From: Flectonema sp. DT1601
Taxonomy: Eukaryota > Euglenozoa > Diplonemea > Diplonemida > Diplonemidae
Length of the DNA stretch: 64,000 bases
Assembly: GCA_964019425.1 (NCBI GenBank)
Contig: OZ025849.1
Location: forward strand, 558,001 to 622,000
Reading direction: 5' to 3'
Below, piece by piece: positions 22,103 through 33,831 of the stretch. Position 1 is the stretch's first letter. The number at the start of each line of letters is the position of its first letter. The position numbers were made by a program, and so were the translations under genes. Below the pieces are notes generated by a model. The model was not told the DNA's origin, made no database searches, and saw only the letters and a program-made list of their open reading frames with translations.

Positions 22103-23958
22103 ATGAGATTACTCAGACCTGATCGAAAGCGAGCTCCAAATGCGACTTCATCACAGTGGATAAGTGAAGAGGAATTACTGTTTCTTAAAGTAAAGGGGGA
22201 AGAACTATTACAAGAAAGTGAACAACAGAAAAAGTTATCAATTCTTTATCAGAAGATACAAGAAGCGGAATCTGAAGACTACGAACTAACGAATTACTCA
22301 AAGTATGTTCTCATTCATAATATTAATTAAGATAGCAGGGTGTTGTATTTAAACTTTGAGTTATTATAAAGAAATACAAAAACAGCATCACTTGTAACTC
22401 TCCCAAAGCTGCTCGCCTTAACAAGTCGTACAAAGCTCGAGAGAAACAACGGGAGGAGCAATTTCTTGTTAGCATTCGAGAGGCCAGAGAGCATCTGACT
22501 GAAAGTAATAAATTATCTGACATCAGACAATATCGATTAGGTGAGGAACGTAGAGGCCAGATTCTTCGTCACGTCAAGGAACTGCAGACGTTGCGAAGAA
22601 AACAACTCCGCGATGTCGACGACGCTTTTGAAAGGGAAAGAGACGCCGCGAGAATCGAAGAAGACCAACGAAAAGTTCTTTTATCAACTCAGCAAACTGA
22701 GCGACAACACTTCCAGGAAGTGAATGTCTCTGACAAGAAGAAATATCATTCTCGTAAACAACTTCAACACACCGCCCAGATGCAGAAGGTTGAGAAGTTT
22801 CTTCAAACAACAACAGAAGTCGCTCTGAGTAAAGAGAAGTCAGAAAGTTATCGACACAAGAGATATTTGAGTGACTTCGCGGGATCGAGAGAGCGATGTC
22901 AAATTAACTTTCTTCGGCTTCAGACAGGTCTCGAGAATGCGAAACGAAACCACTTAGTAACCCTCGCTAACAGTGCGCTGCTTCGTGAGAAGTCTCTTGA
23001 GCTGTCTGAAATAGTTTCTGGATTTGATAAACTTCTCTCATCGTGTCTCCAACATAAACAAAGAGTTCTAAATGCCTCAACACGTCTGTTGAAATCAAGA
23101 TTCATTCTCCCTGACATCAATCAATTAAGTGATAATCATACACGTGAAGTAATACATGATAAGAAACAACGAGTCAGACTCCTTCGAAAGTCCCAAAATG
23201 AAATAAAATGTATAAACAGCAGAATACGAAAGGAAGAACTGAACGCCATTCAGAGAGAGTATAAAATAATTTCAACAGAGAATGAAGATCACAAAAGAAA
23301 AGTTAGAACAGAATTACACGAGTTGGTAGCCGTACGACGTGCAGAAGCAAAGTGCCGAAGTAGAAATGAAACCACCGCAGTTGCTGAACCTGATGATGAG
23401 AAAATAGCATTCAGAAAACACATCAACGACACCAACAGAGAATATGTTCAAAAGCAACAAGCACAAGTTCAAAAGATAAGAAGTGAGGCAATCACAGGTA
23501 AGAATCGTTCTATAAAACTAAAGAAAGAGATGGTAACAAAACAACTGGCTGAGGATCCGTTTATCGAAAAACATAAAATTCTAATGACTGAAGAGCGTAT
23601 TGATTTCCAATGCGAGAAAGTAAGACAAACGCAAATGAATGACTTGCTACGCAAAGCAACTGTTCAAAATATTTTATCGTATCATCGTTCTAAGCAACCA
23701 ATTCATGAAAGAGATTCGCTTCCTCGGATTCCACCTGCTTCACCATGGTGGGATGTGTCAACAGTTAAGGTAACTTCTCCATTTTTATTGGCTGCTTCAT
23801 CACCTCCTTTGACTCCAATAAATGATCGAGCTACTCCTCCTTCTCCATCATCAGTCTTTGCTGCGCAGTCTCAAGGATTCCTGTCTGAGATTGATCGGCA
23901 AATTGCTCTAACTGATAAGAAATCCAGAGGACTAACAAGAGCCCTCATCCTTCTTTGA
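22103..23958 (+). CDS. coiled-coil protein, unknown
   Basis: Two exons (22103-22302, 22386-23958; 83-bp intron, phase 2) give 590 residues. Almost the whole protein from about 20 to 520 is charged and heptad-like, rich in Arg, Lys, Glu and Gln (LRHVKELQTLRRKQLRDVDD is typical), with a Pro/Ser-rich tail ending in LTRALILL. No enzymatic motif is visible. The composition is like that of cytoskeletal or flagellar coiled-coil proteins, but I do not recognise the family. The splice joins two coiled-coil frames in phase, across a stop-containing GTATGT...AAAAACAG interval. Confidence 0.75.
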
Positions 23959-24231
23959 ATTATCATTATTGCTTTTTTATTATTTGTATACACACCGAGA
24001 GAGTTATTCTCCACGCTTATCTTTATCTGACAGTTGTCACTTCTGTGAAACCTGCGCAGATTACTTTTTAGTCTTCGCCGGGGCATTTCATTTTTTATGT
24101 TTTTTTTCTGTTTTGATTATTTTTATGAAAAACCCAAGGATTATAACTTTTTTTTAATTCCCTTTTCAGGATTTCGATGTTATATAATTAATGAAAGCCG
24201 AACTTGTTAGTGTGTTGGTCGTAAAAAAGAA

Positions 24232-25329
24232 ATGTCGCATCCAATCAAGAGGATTCCTCTTCAGAAAATGAGATTAAGAGAAGTAAAGAAAATACTAAAA
24301 GAATTATCAATCACACGAGTACTTGACGGAGGTGCTGGTGAAGGAGAAGGAGGTATGTATTGGATGGCGAATGAAGATGAAGACAGAAACGGTATTGAAA
24401 TTGTTGTTCAGGTTGAACGAGATGAGGAAGTTCTACGACAACAACAACAGAATTGGGAAGAACTTATTACGAAACTAAACAACATTGAGAATGAGAACAT
24501 CCAACTCCACACATCATTAACTCAATACGTAAAGTTCTATTCTGATATTCAAATTGATTCGTTCCTCGGAGATCTATCAGCGTACAACAAACAGTTTCAC
24601 AATCACCTTACATCACTTAACATTACTACTTGTATTCTTTGTGAAGTAATCGAACATTCATCATTCCCAGAAACACGTAATCTCATAAACACTTTACTTT
24701 CTGAATATGAGTTTGAAACACTCATTCTAACAACCCCAAACAAAGGATTTAATAAATACCTCAATATACCAGATGACTGTTTTAGGCATTCAGATCACGA
24801 GTGGGAAATGACATCTCCTGAGTGGCATAAATTCGTAATAGAAATCTCTAATATATACGAATATACTTATCAACTACTAGCCATCGGTGATATTAAAGAA
24901 GATGGTCCAGCAACTCAGGGTGTTGTCTTTCAAAGAACTAAACAGAAGGTTATCAATAACCCTTCCTGTCGTAGTATTGAACGAGTCAGTCTTGTGTCAG
25001 CTCCACTGGTGTTGAAGTATTCGTTCAGCAGGCCGGCATTTCATCTTCCGTCTTTTGCTGTTTCTGTTATTATAAAATATCTCCTTCCTCGTTCATCTGA
25101 CTGGTCCTCAACTGAGACGGTGATGTCTAGTGCGGTGAAACTATTTGATTCTAAATTCTCAGTCAGTCTGTCGGTAGAAGAAGTTCAAAATATTTTGTTG
25201 TCTGATGAGCAGCCAGTTGAATCTCAAAATGACGGAGCAGAGATACGATGCTGGCCATGTTGGCATTGCAATGAGTTTCTGTGCTATTGTGATACTGCGG
25301 CAGCGTCTGATGTGGAAGACACCTGGTGA
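24232..25329 (+). CDS. HEN1: HEN1-like small-RNA 2'-O-methyltransferase
   Basis: Single exon, 365 residues. The SAM-binding motif I is VLDGGAGEGEGG (about 31-42). The HEN1 metal-site motif is seen as CEVIEH (E138, E141, H142), followed by TTPNKGFN and RHSDHEWEMTSPEWHKFV (H186/H189), which corresponds to the family's RHxDHxFEWT block. HEN1 methylates the 2'-hydroxyl of the 3'-terminal nucleotide of small RNAs, using a divalent metal instead of a general base. Only the catalytic domain is present, as in animal and bacterial HEN1; the plant RNA-binding domains are absent. The Cys-rich C-terminal end (RCWPCWHCNEFLCYC) is unusual and might bind a metal. A pyrimidine-rich AG at 24168-24169 lies 63 bases before the start. 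Confidence 0.85.
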   Translation: MSHPIKRIPLQKMRLREVKKILKELSITRVLDGGAGEGEGGMYWMANEDEDRNGIEIVVQVERDEEVLRQQQQNWEELITKLNNIENENIQLHTSLTQYVKFYSDIQIDSFLGDLSAYNKQFHNHLTSLNITTCILCEVIEHSSFPETRNLINTLLSEYEFETLILTTPNKGFNKYLNIPDDCFRHSDHEWEMTSPEWHKFVIEISNIYEYTYQLLAIGDIKEDGPATQGVVFQRTKQKVINNPSCRSIERVSLVSAPLVLKYSFSRPAFHLPSFAVSVIIKYLLPRSSDWSSTETVMSSAVKLFDSKFSVSLSVEEVQNILLSDEQPVESQNDGAEIRCWPCWHCNEFLCYCDTAAASDVEDTW

Positions 25330-25455
25330 GCTGTACTATTGTGTTCTTATAGATTTACTTTGAAAACTATTGTCGGGTGACCTGAAACACTCGTCATGAT
25401 TACTTTCTAATAAATGATTATTAACATTATTATTTCCTTCATTACAGTAAATAAA

Positions 25456-26783
25456 ATGATTCATTGTGAAGGATGTGACTTTAATAAAACTGATCTCCAC
25501 AAGACGCACTGCTGTGGACCATGTTGTCTAAGTGGCGGAGAACGACATGCACCAATGTGCTCTCAAATACGAAGGTCGTACAGTACGATAATGTTGCAAT
25601 GCGAGGAGAATGAATTTGGTCCATACAGACTCTATGAAGCAGTAAATGGTGCAGTTGTATTTAACGCAAACTATAAGAAAGATCACATGACATTCTTAAT
25701 GGTGAATAGAGGAGGACATTTACAACAAGGAAGGGGAGGCAGCTCTAACGCTCACTTTGTAATCGACTCGTCTGGTAACATTCGTCAGTCGAGGGGAGGT
25801 AAATATTTAACAGTTCAGTACTCAGGACTGGTCGTTGACACAACACCAACAAAGTTTATAATCCGCAGCCTCGATGGCAGTGAGACAATCATCGAGGAGA
25901 TGAGACGACACTCAAAGAAACCCGAGATACCTGACGTCTCAACTGTGTTTACTCCTCTCCACGCTGAACAACTTCTAACAGAAGGCTACTGCATATTAAG
26001 ATCTGCTGTCCATCCTTGGCTTGTTACGGAGGCTCTGCGGGAAATTAATTCCCATTTGATAGGAGGCAACTCAGCCGATAACTTTGGACTGGCTAAGTCA
26101 CCTCATCTTCTAAATCTAGTTTACAATTCATCAATTTCTGATGTTTTAAAACTTCTACTCGGAGATGTTGAAGTTCTCAACGGTTGTCAGGTAGCTCTTC
26201 GCCCTCCGGAACCCGCGCAAGTTCGTAAATCACGTGAAGGCATCCCTCTTCCTGAAGATATTGGAAATGGAAGGTTTGTTTCTTTGATTTGAATGTTCTC
26301 TTTTATATTATCAACAATGAGGTGACTACATCACTATAACAAAACTCAAACAGGTGGCACATTGACGGTCAAGGTAAGAATGGTGTTCACTCTCCTTTTA
26401 CCAATCTGGTTGGAATTTGCTTGTCAGATGTCGATGAACTGAACTGCGGTAACTTTACTGTCTGGCCAGGTTCTCATTTGAAGATGTTGGATGCTATCAG
26501 AGAGCATCAGACTAAGTTTGGGACCTCAACTCCTCTATTCTCAAAGTGGCGTCCTGACATGGGTCCTTCTAAACAACTTCTGATGAAGAAAGGAGATGTC
26601 GTTATCGCACATCAAAAGTTATGTCATCAAGGAGGACCAAATGCCAGTTCAAACATCAGATATCAAGTCTACTACAGAGTCTCTTGTGAACAGCATGCTG
26701 ATAATGTTAACTCTGGGAAGTGTCTTAATGATTTATGGACAGAGTTCCCTGGTCTTCATAAATACAATTCTAATTCTGTTTAA
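25456..26783 (+). CDS. phytanoyl-CoA dioxygenase (PhyH)-like 2-oxoglutarate/iron oxygenase
   Basis: Two exons (25456-26273, 26354-26783; 80-bp intron starting GTTTGT) give 415 residues. I start at 25456, just after a TTACAG acceptor at 25447, rather than the in-frame ATG at 25414. The N-terminal end is Cys-rich (CEGCDFNKTD, HCCGPCC). Residues about 50-150 look like a beta-rich ligand domain with QGRGG and QSRGG turns. The oxygenase part follows: the splice creates WHIDGQG (HxD iron ligands), then FTVWPGSH, and KLCHQGGPN supplies the distal His, with an Arg shortly after (NIRYQVYYR) for 2-oxoglutarate. The iron site is complete, so it is likely active; the substrate is unknown. Confidence 0.82.
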
Positions 26784-27272
26784 GTTTTTTCACTCAATCG
26801 TTGGAAAATAACTTTTCGACTGTTTTTTTCTCTCAATGAATTTAATTATTGCTAATCTACCTTCCTATCATCTCATCTCTTTTCAATAGAGCCCTCGCTT
26901 TGTAGAACAGGACTAAAGACGTCGGCTATCCTGTAGTTAGTCCTCAACATCAACTTGATGTTGTTATTTATTTTTATTTTATTTTATTTTATTTTATTTT
27001 ATTTTATTTTATTTTATTTTATTTTATTACACTTAACTTTTTCTTCCTGTTAAGTCTTTGCATATCCAAATTCCTTCTTATTTTTGTGGTCTGCATATAC
27101 CAATCAAAGAGTCGTTACCTACTCTTGTGAATGGGATGGGAGGAGGGGGAGGGTTTTGTTTTGATTTTCCCTCTTTTCTTTTTTTTTTGATCTTCGCTCA
27201 TTGTGAATTGATGTCTTAAAAAGAGTAATTTACCATTACCTCTAACCCCTACTTCAGGTACTGGGGAGTACA
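26784..27272. other. intergenic with pentanucleotide microsatellite
   Basis: Contains a near-perfect palindrome (CAACATCAA C TTGATGTTG, about 26946-26964), directly followed by the TTTTA tandem array at about 26966-27028. The TTCAG at 27253-27257 is the probable trans-splice acceptor for VPS36. No gene is seen. Confidence 0.7.
26966..27028 (+). repeat. (TTTTA)n microsatellite
   Basis: About 12 tandem copies of TTTTA, nearly without interruption. It is the cleanest short tandem repeat outside coding DNA in this window. Confidence 0.95.
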
Positions 27273-28962
27273 ATGGAAGCGTTTCAGCCATTGAAAACAA
27301 AGATCACGATGGCTGGTCGCCCAGTCTTCGCAAGTGGAGAGTCTGAAGTGCTACAACAAGATGGTGTTGGTTTGTATGATAGAGAAGAGCGATCAAAGAA
27401 GTTTGAAAAAGGAATAGTATACTTAACAACTCACCGACTAATATGGGTTGACAGCACTGATGAGAATCATATTTACATTCGACTCAGTGAATTGCACGGA
27501 GACGTTGAGAGGTGGATTGGATTCGCTGCTTGGTCACACCCAAAGTTAAAGATGACTGTGAAGAACAGCAGCTCGTATTTTAAACTTTCGTTTCGTAGTT
27601 ACGGAATGGAAATGTTTCTTAAAAAATTTAAATCAGTTTTTGACAAGGCTCTCTTTGATAAAAATAAAATAAATTTCGATCTAGTGACCACCACCAACAC
27701 AAGTGGAACCATCAACCCAACTACCTCTGACATCACTCTATCACTTGATGAAGCTAAAGTAACTGGATTCTGTACTGTCATTGGTGTTCAATCTAAACGA
27801 CGCTTGAATAGAGTTGGTAACGGATCAACAGCAACATTTTCATTTCAATGTGTCAACCCAGTTCATCACGATCTTCATATTAATTACACCTCTTCAACAC
27901 CTTCTGAACTACTGTGTATTATTGATAAAGGACTTCAGCCTGCGATGAGTATTTCATTCCCTCCTTCGGAATCAGGAACTCACATCCTGACATTCTTTCA
28001 TAATACTGGTCCTTGTTCGTTAACATTTTCACATCCAACTGCAGAAGGGCCATCCATAACAGGACTTATTGTTAAGCCTCATACTTTACGGAAAACAGTT
28101 TCAAGTTCGACGTCACATCCTTCTCTGGGAGTGAGTGGAATTGTTAACAAAATACGAGAACAGGAACAAAGAGAAGATTCAACATTATCCGTATGTTACT
28201 TTTATTATTCTTGTGAGGCAAAACTTGCAAAGACGGACTAAGTTTGTAGTAAAAAATCGTTTTCCGTGTAATGTTCTACAGTAAAAACTCAAGAAATAAA
28301 CAAAACAAAAACAGGCTGCATTTCAAGATATCGATGCTCTCATGGAGTCAGCAAAAGAAATATCAGAATTGGCGAGACAGCTTCAGAAGAGGAAGCAATC
28401 ACAGTCATCAGCGGATCCCGTGACAGGAGAGACTGCGCAAGAAGTTCAAATCCACGACTGGATTAGTGACCTCGGAATGTCTTCGTTCGTATCAAAAGAT
28501 AGCGTCGGGTCTGGAAATTATCACAAAGAGATGGCCAGACAGCTACTTGACTTTCTTCAAGAACCTCTAAAGTTACAACATGGAATAATGACTTTAGTTG
28601 ATGTTTACTGTATTTATAACAGAGCAAGAGGTACTGATCTGGTCTCTCCTTCTGATGTCTCTGCCGCCTGCCAACACTTGTCGAAACTTCCGAATTCGAA
28701 TATTAAAATCGGAACTATTGGAGTCCCTCCGAAGACTGTTTCTATCCTCCGCCTGGATGAACTTGCAGGTCATCAAAAGATTGCATCACTTCTCACTAAT
28801 GATTCTGTTTTTATATCTGTTGCTGGCTTGGCTTCTAAATTAAAATTATCTCCTCACGTCGCTTCAGCTATTCTTGACGATGCTGAAGCAAGCGGAGTAA
28901 TTTGCAGAGATGAACAGGCAATGGAAGGAATCGTTTTTTACAAAAACATTTTTTCTAACTAA
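27273..28962 (+). CDS. VPS36: ESCRT-II subunit VPS36 (GLUE domain)
   Basis: Two exons (27273-28190, 28315-28962; 124-bp intron, phase 0) encode 521 residues. The N-terminal GLUE/PH-like domain (about 20-130) has QDGVGLYDREERS, KGIVYLTTHRLIWVD and AAWSHPKLK, the region that binds phosphoinositide and ubiquitin. The C-terminal EAP30 winged-helix part begins with AAFQDIDALMESAKEISEL, the family signature, encoded just after the intron. About residues 150-280 form an extra beta-rich stretch (FSFQCVNP, LHINYTSSTPSELLCI) between GLUE and the winged helices that I do not know from yeast or animal VPS36. ESCRT-II acts on endosomes to sort ubiquitinated membrane cargo. Confidence 0.92.
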
Positions 28963-29199
28963 AATTATAATTAACCTGGCTGGCTGCTGAATTTGTTTTG
29001 GATTCGCTCATAAAGTTAATTCTGTGATGGTTTACGAATTAAAATATATTAGTTTTTAATATTTTTATTTATTATTTACTGTTACTTTACTTTAAGAAAA
29101 GGCAACTGTCGATGATGATGTGTGACGCGATCGTAGTTCTATTTTTAAACTTGTTAATATACTCAAATCTATATCTTAACAGCGGGTACCTTTGACAAC

Positions 29200-30886
29200 A
29201 TGTCACACCCGGAAGTGTTTCGTCACAGTGCAGAAGATGTTGTTCCGCACATGAATGGAGGAGGACTGATGTTACTTCTGTTCCTCAGTGATGAGGATAT
29301 TGTTAATCAACAATTATTAGAATCTTCAGAAGCTCGTGAGAAGATATCAACACTACCAACAGTCAAGGGATTGAAGATGGTGAAAGGAGGAGCGGATTTT
29401 GCAAACTTTACGTCGATGATTCCCATCCCAGAAACTCCTGCTTGCCTTCTCTTGAGCGCCGGCGGTAAAGTTGAATGGAAACTTGTGGGCGATGAAGTTA
29501 TAGAACACAGCATCATTGAGAAGTGTACTGAAACAGCTCAAACAGCAGCTAGAAATGTTATGCAACTTCTACTTCAGCAACAACAACAACAACAACAACA
29601 ACAACAACCAAGTAGTGGGTCATCAGGTATCGTAGAAATAACTGACGAGGAACACTTCAGAAAAATAATTAATTCTGACTCTTACACAGTTGTCGACTGG
29701 CATGCAACATGGTGCGGGCCATGTAAAGCTGTAGCCCCGACATTTGCAGAATTATGTAGCAGCTACCCGGAAGCGAACTTTATTAAAATTGATATCGACG
29801 CCAACACGTCACTCCGCGACGAGTATTCCATCGCATCTGTTCCGACTTTTCATATTTTCAAAGCCGGTAAGATGATCCAAACTATTAAGGGAGGTGACCC
29901 TACTAAATTAAAAAACATGGTCACCACGGTACTCTCAAAGCCGACTACAATTGATTGGGGTGACTCTTCAACAGCAGAACACTCAGCAACTAAAGACGTT
30001 GACGGTAGTAAGTCGGAGACACAGAAAAAGGAACAAAAAGTTAATTCTGAGACACTTCAGAGGCTGAAAGAAGAGAAGGAAACTCGCAGGAAGAATATGA
30101 TGGAAAAGGTTCGTTCAGCAAGAGATGCAAAGCCACAGGATGTGAAAGTTGAGAAGAAACTCCAAAAAAAGAAAGTTTTGACCCCACCAGCACCGGCACC
30201 TGCACCTGCACCCGCACCTGCACCTGCCCCCTTACCGACTCCAGCACCAGCTGCTGAAGACATCACGCCGGAAGAAGTTACTGAGCCGCTCATTCCAACA
30301 CCAGAACCTCGCGTCGAAACATGCAATCTTTGCATCAGACTGTTGGACGGAAGCAGAGTTGCTCGCATCTTCAAACCAACCAGCACTCTCAATGAGGTGA
30401 GGGAATCATTAAATAAGGAAGAGCGTTCAGTGCCATTCACTTTCTCAATGGCATTTCCTAAACGTCGATTCACTTGGGTAGAAGAAGGGCACTCACTAAG
30501 AGATCTCGAGCTCATGCCGAGTGCTACTCTGGTATTGGTTGTTGATGATGTATGTGTTGTTTTTATTACTGTGGTGAGTGTTAGATGTTTTGTATAAGTT
30601 TCAATCGTCATTGAGTGTTGAATGAAAAAAAACAAACCCTCCACAGCAAGCAGTCGGTAACACTCCGACACCAACTGGGCAGCCTCAGTCATGGGTGGGA
30701 TGGTTCGCCTCGTTCTTTGACCCATCGGCGTACACATCTCGTCAAAACCTGCAGCCACAGCAAACGCAACCCGCCGTACGAACACAGCCAAGCCCACCGC
30801 AGCAGCAGATAAGAAGGCGCCGCCTTCATGATGACGAAGATGACAACAACAGAGATAATGGAAACGGTACAGCTTTTGAATACTAA
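29200..30886 (+). CDS. thioredoxin-UBX domain protein (UBXN4-like)
   Basis: Two exons (29200-30549, 30647-30886; 97-bp intron, phase 0) give 529 residues. Order: a degenerate thioredoxin-like domain resembling the UBXN4/erasin N-terminus (1-120), a polyQ tract (about 126-136), a canonical thioredoxin domain (about 143-245) with intact WCGPC at 171-175 and the cis-proline motif SVPTFHIF, a charged helix (KEEKETRRKNMMEKVRSARD), a proline-alanine linker, and a UBX domain (about 370-452; CIRLLDGSR, FTWVEEGHSLRDLELMPSATL). Exon 2 adds a Gln/Arg/Asp-rich tail. UBX domains dock on p97/Cdc48, so this may bring a redox-active thioredoxin to ER-associated degradation. That role is inference. Confidence 0.87.
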
Positions 30887-31134
30887 ATTACTTTCTCGTT
30901 CATGTCTGAAATGAAGTTAACCACAACCATTCACATTAACTCCAACATTTTGAGAAAGATATTCTTGCCCAAACTGATTGGCTACTTCAAGTAAATATCT
31001 AATCTTATTTTACCCCCTCAGGACGTTCTAATTAACAAATGCAGCTACTCAAAGAGTGCATCAAATAGTTGACGTGTTAGTAAGTAATCAAATCAAGAGT
31101 ATTATTATTATTCATCAGTTGTGTATCATATGAA

Positions 31135-33517
31135 ATGTCAACTGCACAAAGTGAGGGCGGGTTACTATTAGTACCAAGTTCTTTAAAAGGAGATTACGAT
31201 GGTGAGAGTGGAAGAGATGAAAGAGATAGAATTGGATCACTAGCATCAGACAGTGAGCGAGTGGATTGCTCGACGAGGATCAGCAGCTGCACAACGTTGG
31301 ATATGATGGGAACGAGTGAGAGCGCGAGAACATTTCAAAACGGACCCGCTGAGAACTGTTTTATGAACATCGCAAACGATCCTTACAATCTTCGAAATGC
31401 CGACAGCGGTACCGTCGTTGGAGTCTGCGGAGGAAACGCTTCCTTAGTCACAACCAATTGCCAGGCCTCTTCAGCTACTTCTTTTATTACGGTGATGTCT
31501 CGACCTAGTCACCTGTCATCAAATACAAGTGAAGCTCGTATTTGTGTTACAGGTACTGCTCCAGTGAAGGTCACAGATCCTCCTCCTATTGGAACTTGGT
31601 TAGTTCCGACTGGTTACAATGACGGCTACGCCAAACCTGGTCCCGCATCTCATCCGCAAGCCTTCGCAGTTGTTGATAGTTACGGATCTGGAGAGTCAGT
31701 TATAGCGAGACTTGTTGAGAGACATCCCGCAGGTAAGAATTTTACAAATCTCCCGCTGTCTTCCAATGCTCGGTATGTTTATTTATTAAATACTCTGAGG
31801 AAGTTATATTGTATTCTTACCAACCTTTCATATCCACATCAACAGGTACGTCGAATCGCACGCCTGTGGTGACGATGACGATGAACGAGAACTACTTCTA
31901 TCGGAATATGGACTTCAAGATCCACAACAAGATGATGATGTGACGAGTAAGGATAGGTTTAATCCAATGATTGTTTTTATTACAGCTGTTTTGTGTTTGT
32001 TGGGGGCATCAGTTGGTTTGTTAATTAGATTCTTACCAAGACACAGTGCCACAAGTTACAACCTTCAGTGTAACCTGACAGCAGCAGTAGAATGTGAAGC
32101 TCTCTCTGGTGAATTTGACAACCAGTGTCATGCAATGTATACTGGTATGGTTGATGCTCAGGAAAGGTGTTGTGCGTCACCAGCAGCTTACGGATGTTTT
32201 TCAGAAGCATTTTGTAAACTAATTTGTACTGACAATGGAACTGTTGATATGAATCTCAATCAGGACTGGGGATCTGAATCCGCATTCCAATCAGAAATAG
32301 TGTCACAGCTCGATCCTCGGCCAGGTACTGTTATTGTTACGAATCTCACGAAGACATCGGCTTCGGTTGAATTTCACGATCGGGTGGCGAATTTATTCTT
32401 GAATCGAGTGTCTAATATCACTGCTGACACACTCTTTCACACTCTAAACTTATCGTCTGCTCCCTGGACGAATGCTGGCACAGCAGAGTTGGGATCTCTA
32501 CTAGTCGATGAGATACTTACTAAGGAAACTGATTCTGAAGATTACAACTCTCTCGGTTGGTCTTCATCTCCACACGTCCAATGCAATCGGACGAATATGA
32601 CGGTGTTTGTTTGTTTTTTTAATAGCGAGAAGCAAGTCGAGTTGGACAAGAAAAGTAAATCTCCTGAAATCGGAAAGGTGTCACAGTCAATAGTCACATC
32701 TCTGTACCCAAGAACTACTGCCTGGACACTAAGTGGTTGGTATGGAATAGAAGTTAGTGACAGGTCAGTCAGCTCTGCTGTAATAATAAAACTGCAGCTG
32801 AAGAACGCTCAGGGAGAAGTCGTAGACACAGTACGACCATCAATGATTAGCGCTGAAGACACAAACACGTGGTATCCAACTTACTTACCATTCTTTTGGA
32901 CCGGAAGAATCCACTCACGAGCTGTGTCTGCGACAGTTGAATTAACACGAGAATACGTTGGACAGCTTCCTGAAAACATTTTATTGCGAACTTACTTCGC
33001 AAACGTAACTCTGACTCCCGGAGGGCCCAGTTGTGATGACGTTGATCTCTGCGAACCTCTCCGATGCGAAGGAAGTTTTAATAAAACACACGATGTCTGT
33101 TTTACATCATTAGCGAGAAGGGGTGGTGACGGAGCTCCATTTTCTCTTCCTAAAAGTGATTCAAAGATCTCAGATTATCACGTCAGTGGAATCATAGACA
33201 CCACCAGACAATCAGGTCCACTACTTGGAATTATTGAAGGAAACGTTACAAGTGATCTGAAGACTTCCCCAAAGAAAATACAAATTAATGATTCTCAAGG
33301 CAACCTGGTTGTTGATGCTTGTTCTTCAGAAGGGATGTGTTCTAACTTGTTTACTGGTCGTGAATTTATCTTCAAATTCCAACTTTTTCCTCGAAAGAAT
33401 TACATCCCGTCGACGGTATTTAATTGGAGAATTGTTTCAGCGGAAGATCCAAATTTTATTATTCAACTCACCTGGTATGCGGCAGCTGAACCTCCTCCTG
33501 TGATGGATATCACGTAA
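31135..33517 (+). CDS. type II single-pass membrane protein with large glycosylated ectodomain
   Basis: Two exons (31135-31772, 31846-33517; 73-bp intron) give 769 residues. The N-terminal 250 residues are polar, with an acidic cluster at CGDDDDERE. One membrane span (PMIVFITAVLCLLGASVGLLI, about 253-273) is followed by about 490 residues with many N-glycosylation sequons and paired Cys (for example CNLTAAVECEALSG, CDDVDLCEPLRCEG), including a beta-rich region with WTLSGWYGIEV. The topology suggests a surface or endomembrane protein. I do not recognise the family. This intron is the one case here with a fairly pyrimidine-rich 3' end. Confidence 0.72.
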
Positions 33518-33831
33518 CTAAATGATTGTACTTTTTGAAAAATATTGTTATTTTTATTATTTTTGGTGTTTGGTTTTGTTGCTTCTCATCAGATCAGTTT
33601 ACTGTGCGTGTGTTCCAACTCATTTCTACTCTCTCAGATCGTTGATGTCGTTTTACTGTTGACTTGAATATGTGTCGAAACTTTTGTTTAGGAATCCTTT
33701 TCTTGATGACAATTTAACAAAAAAAAAACTGATTTATAAAAAAAAACTTATCACTAAAAATTAAACCCTTAATACAATTATATTCACTAGTAGGTGGGGG
33801 GAACGAAAAAAAAAAAAAAAAGAAGCAAAAT
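33518..33831. other. intergenic, A-rich near the 3' end
   Basis: No gene is seen. The last 20 bases before the next start are an A-run; no clear pyrimidine-rich acceptor is visible, so the next start is less well supported than most. Confidence 0.5.

Noticed and set aside
25280-25345. Possible further intron at the end of the HEN1-like gene (GGTGAGC near 25325)
   Set aside because: The stop overlaps the putative donor and no continuing frame or A-rich acceptor is seen before the next gene.
26966-27028. Tandem array considered as CRISPR-like
   Set aside because: It is a plain TTTTA microsatellite without spacers.
30057-30797. Minus-strand open frame of 246 codons opposite the thioredoxin-UBX gene
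   Set aside because: Shadow of the coding strand and its proline-alanine repeat.
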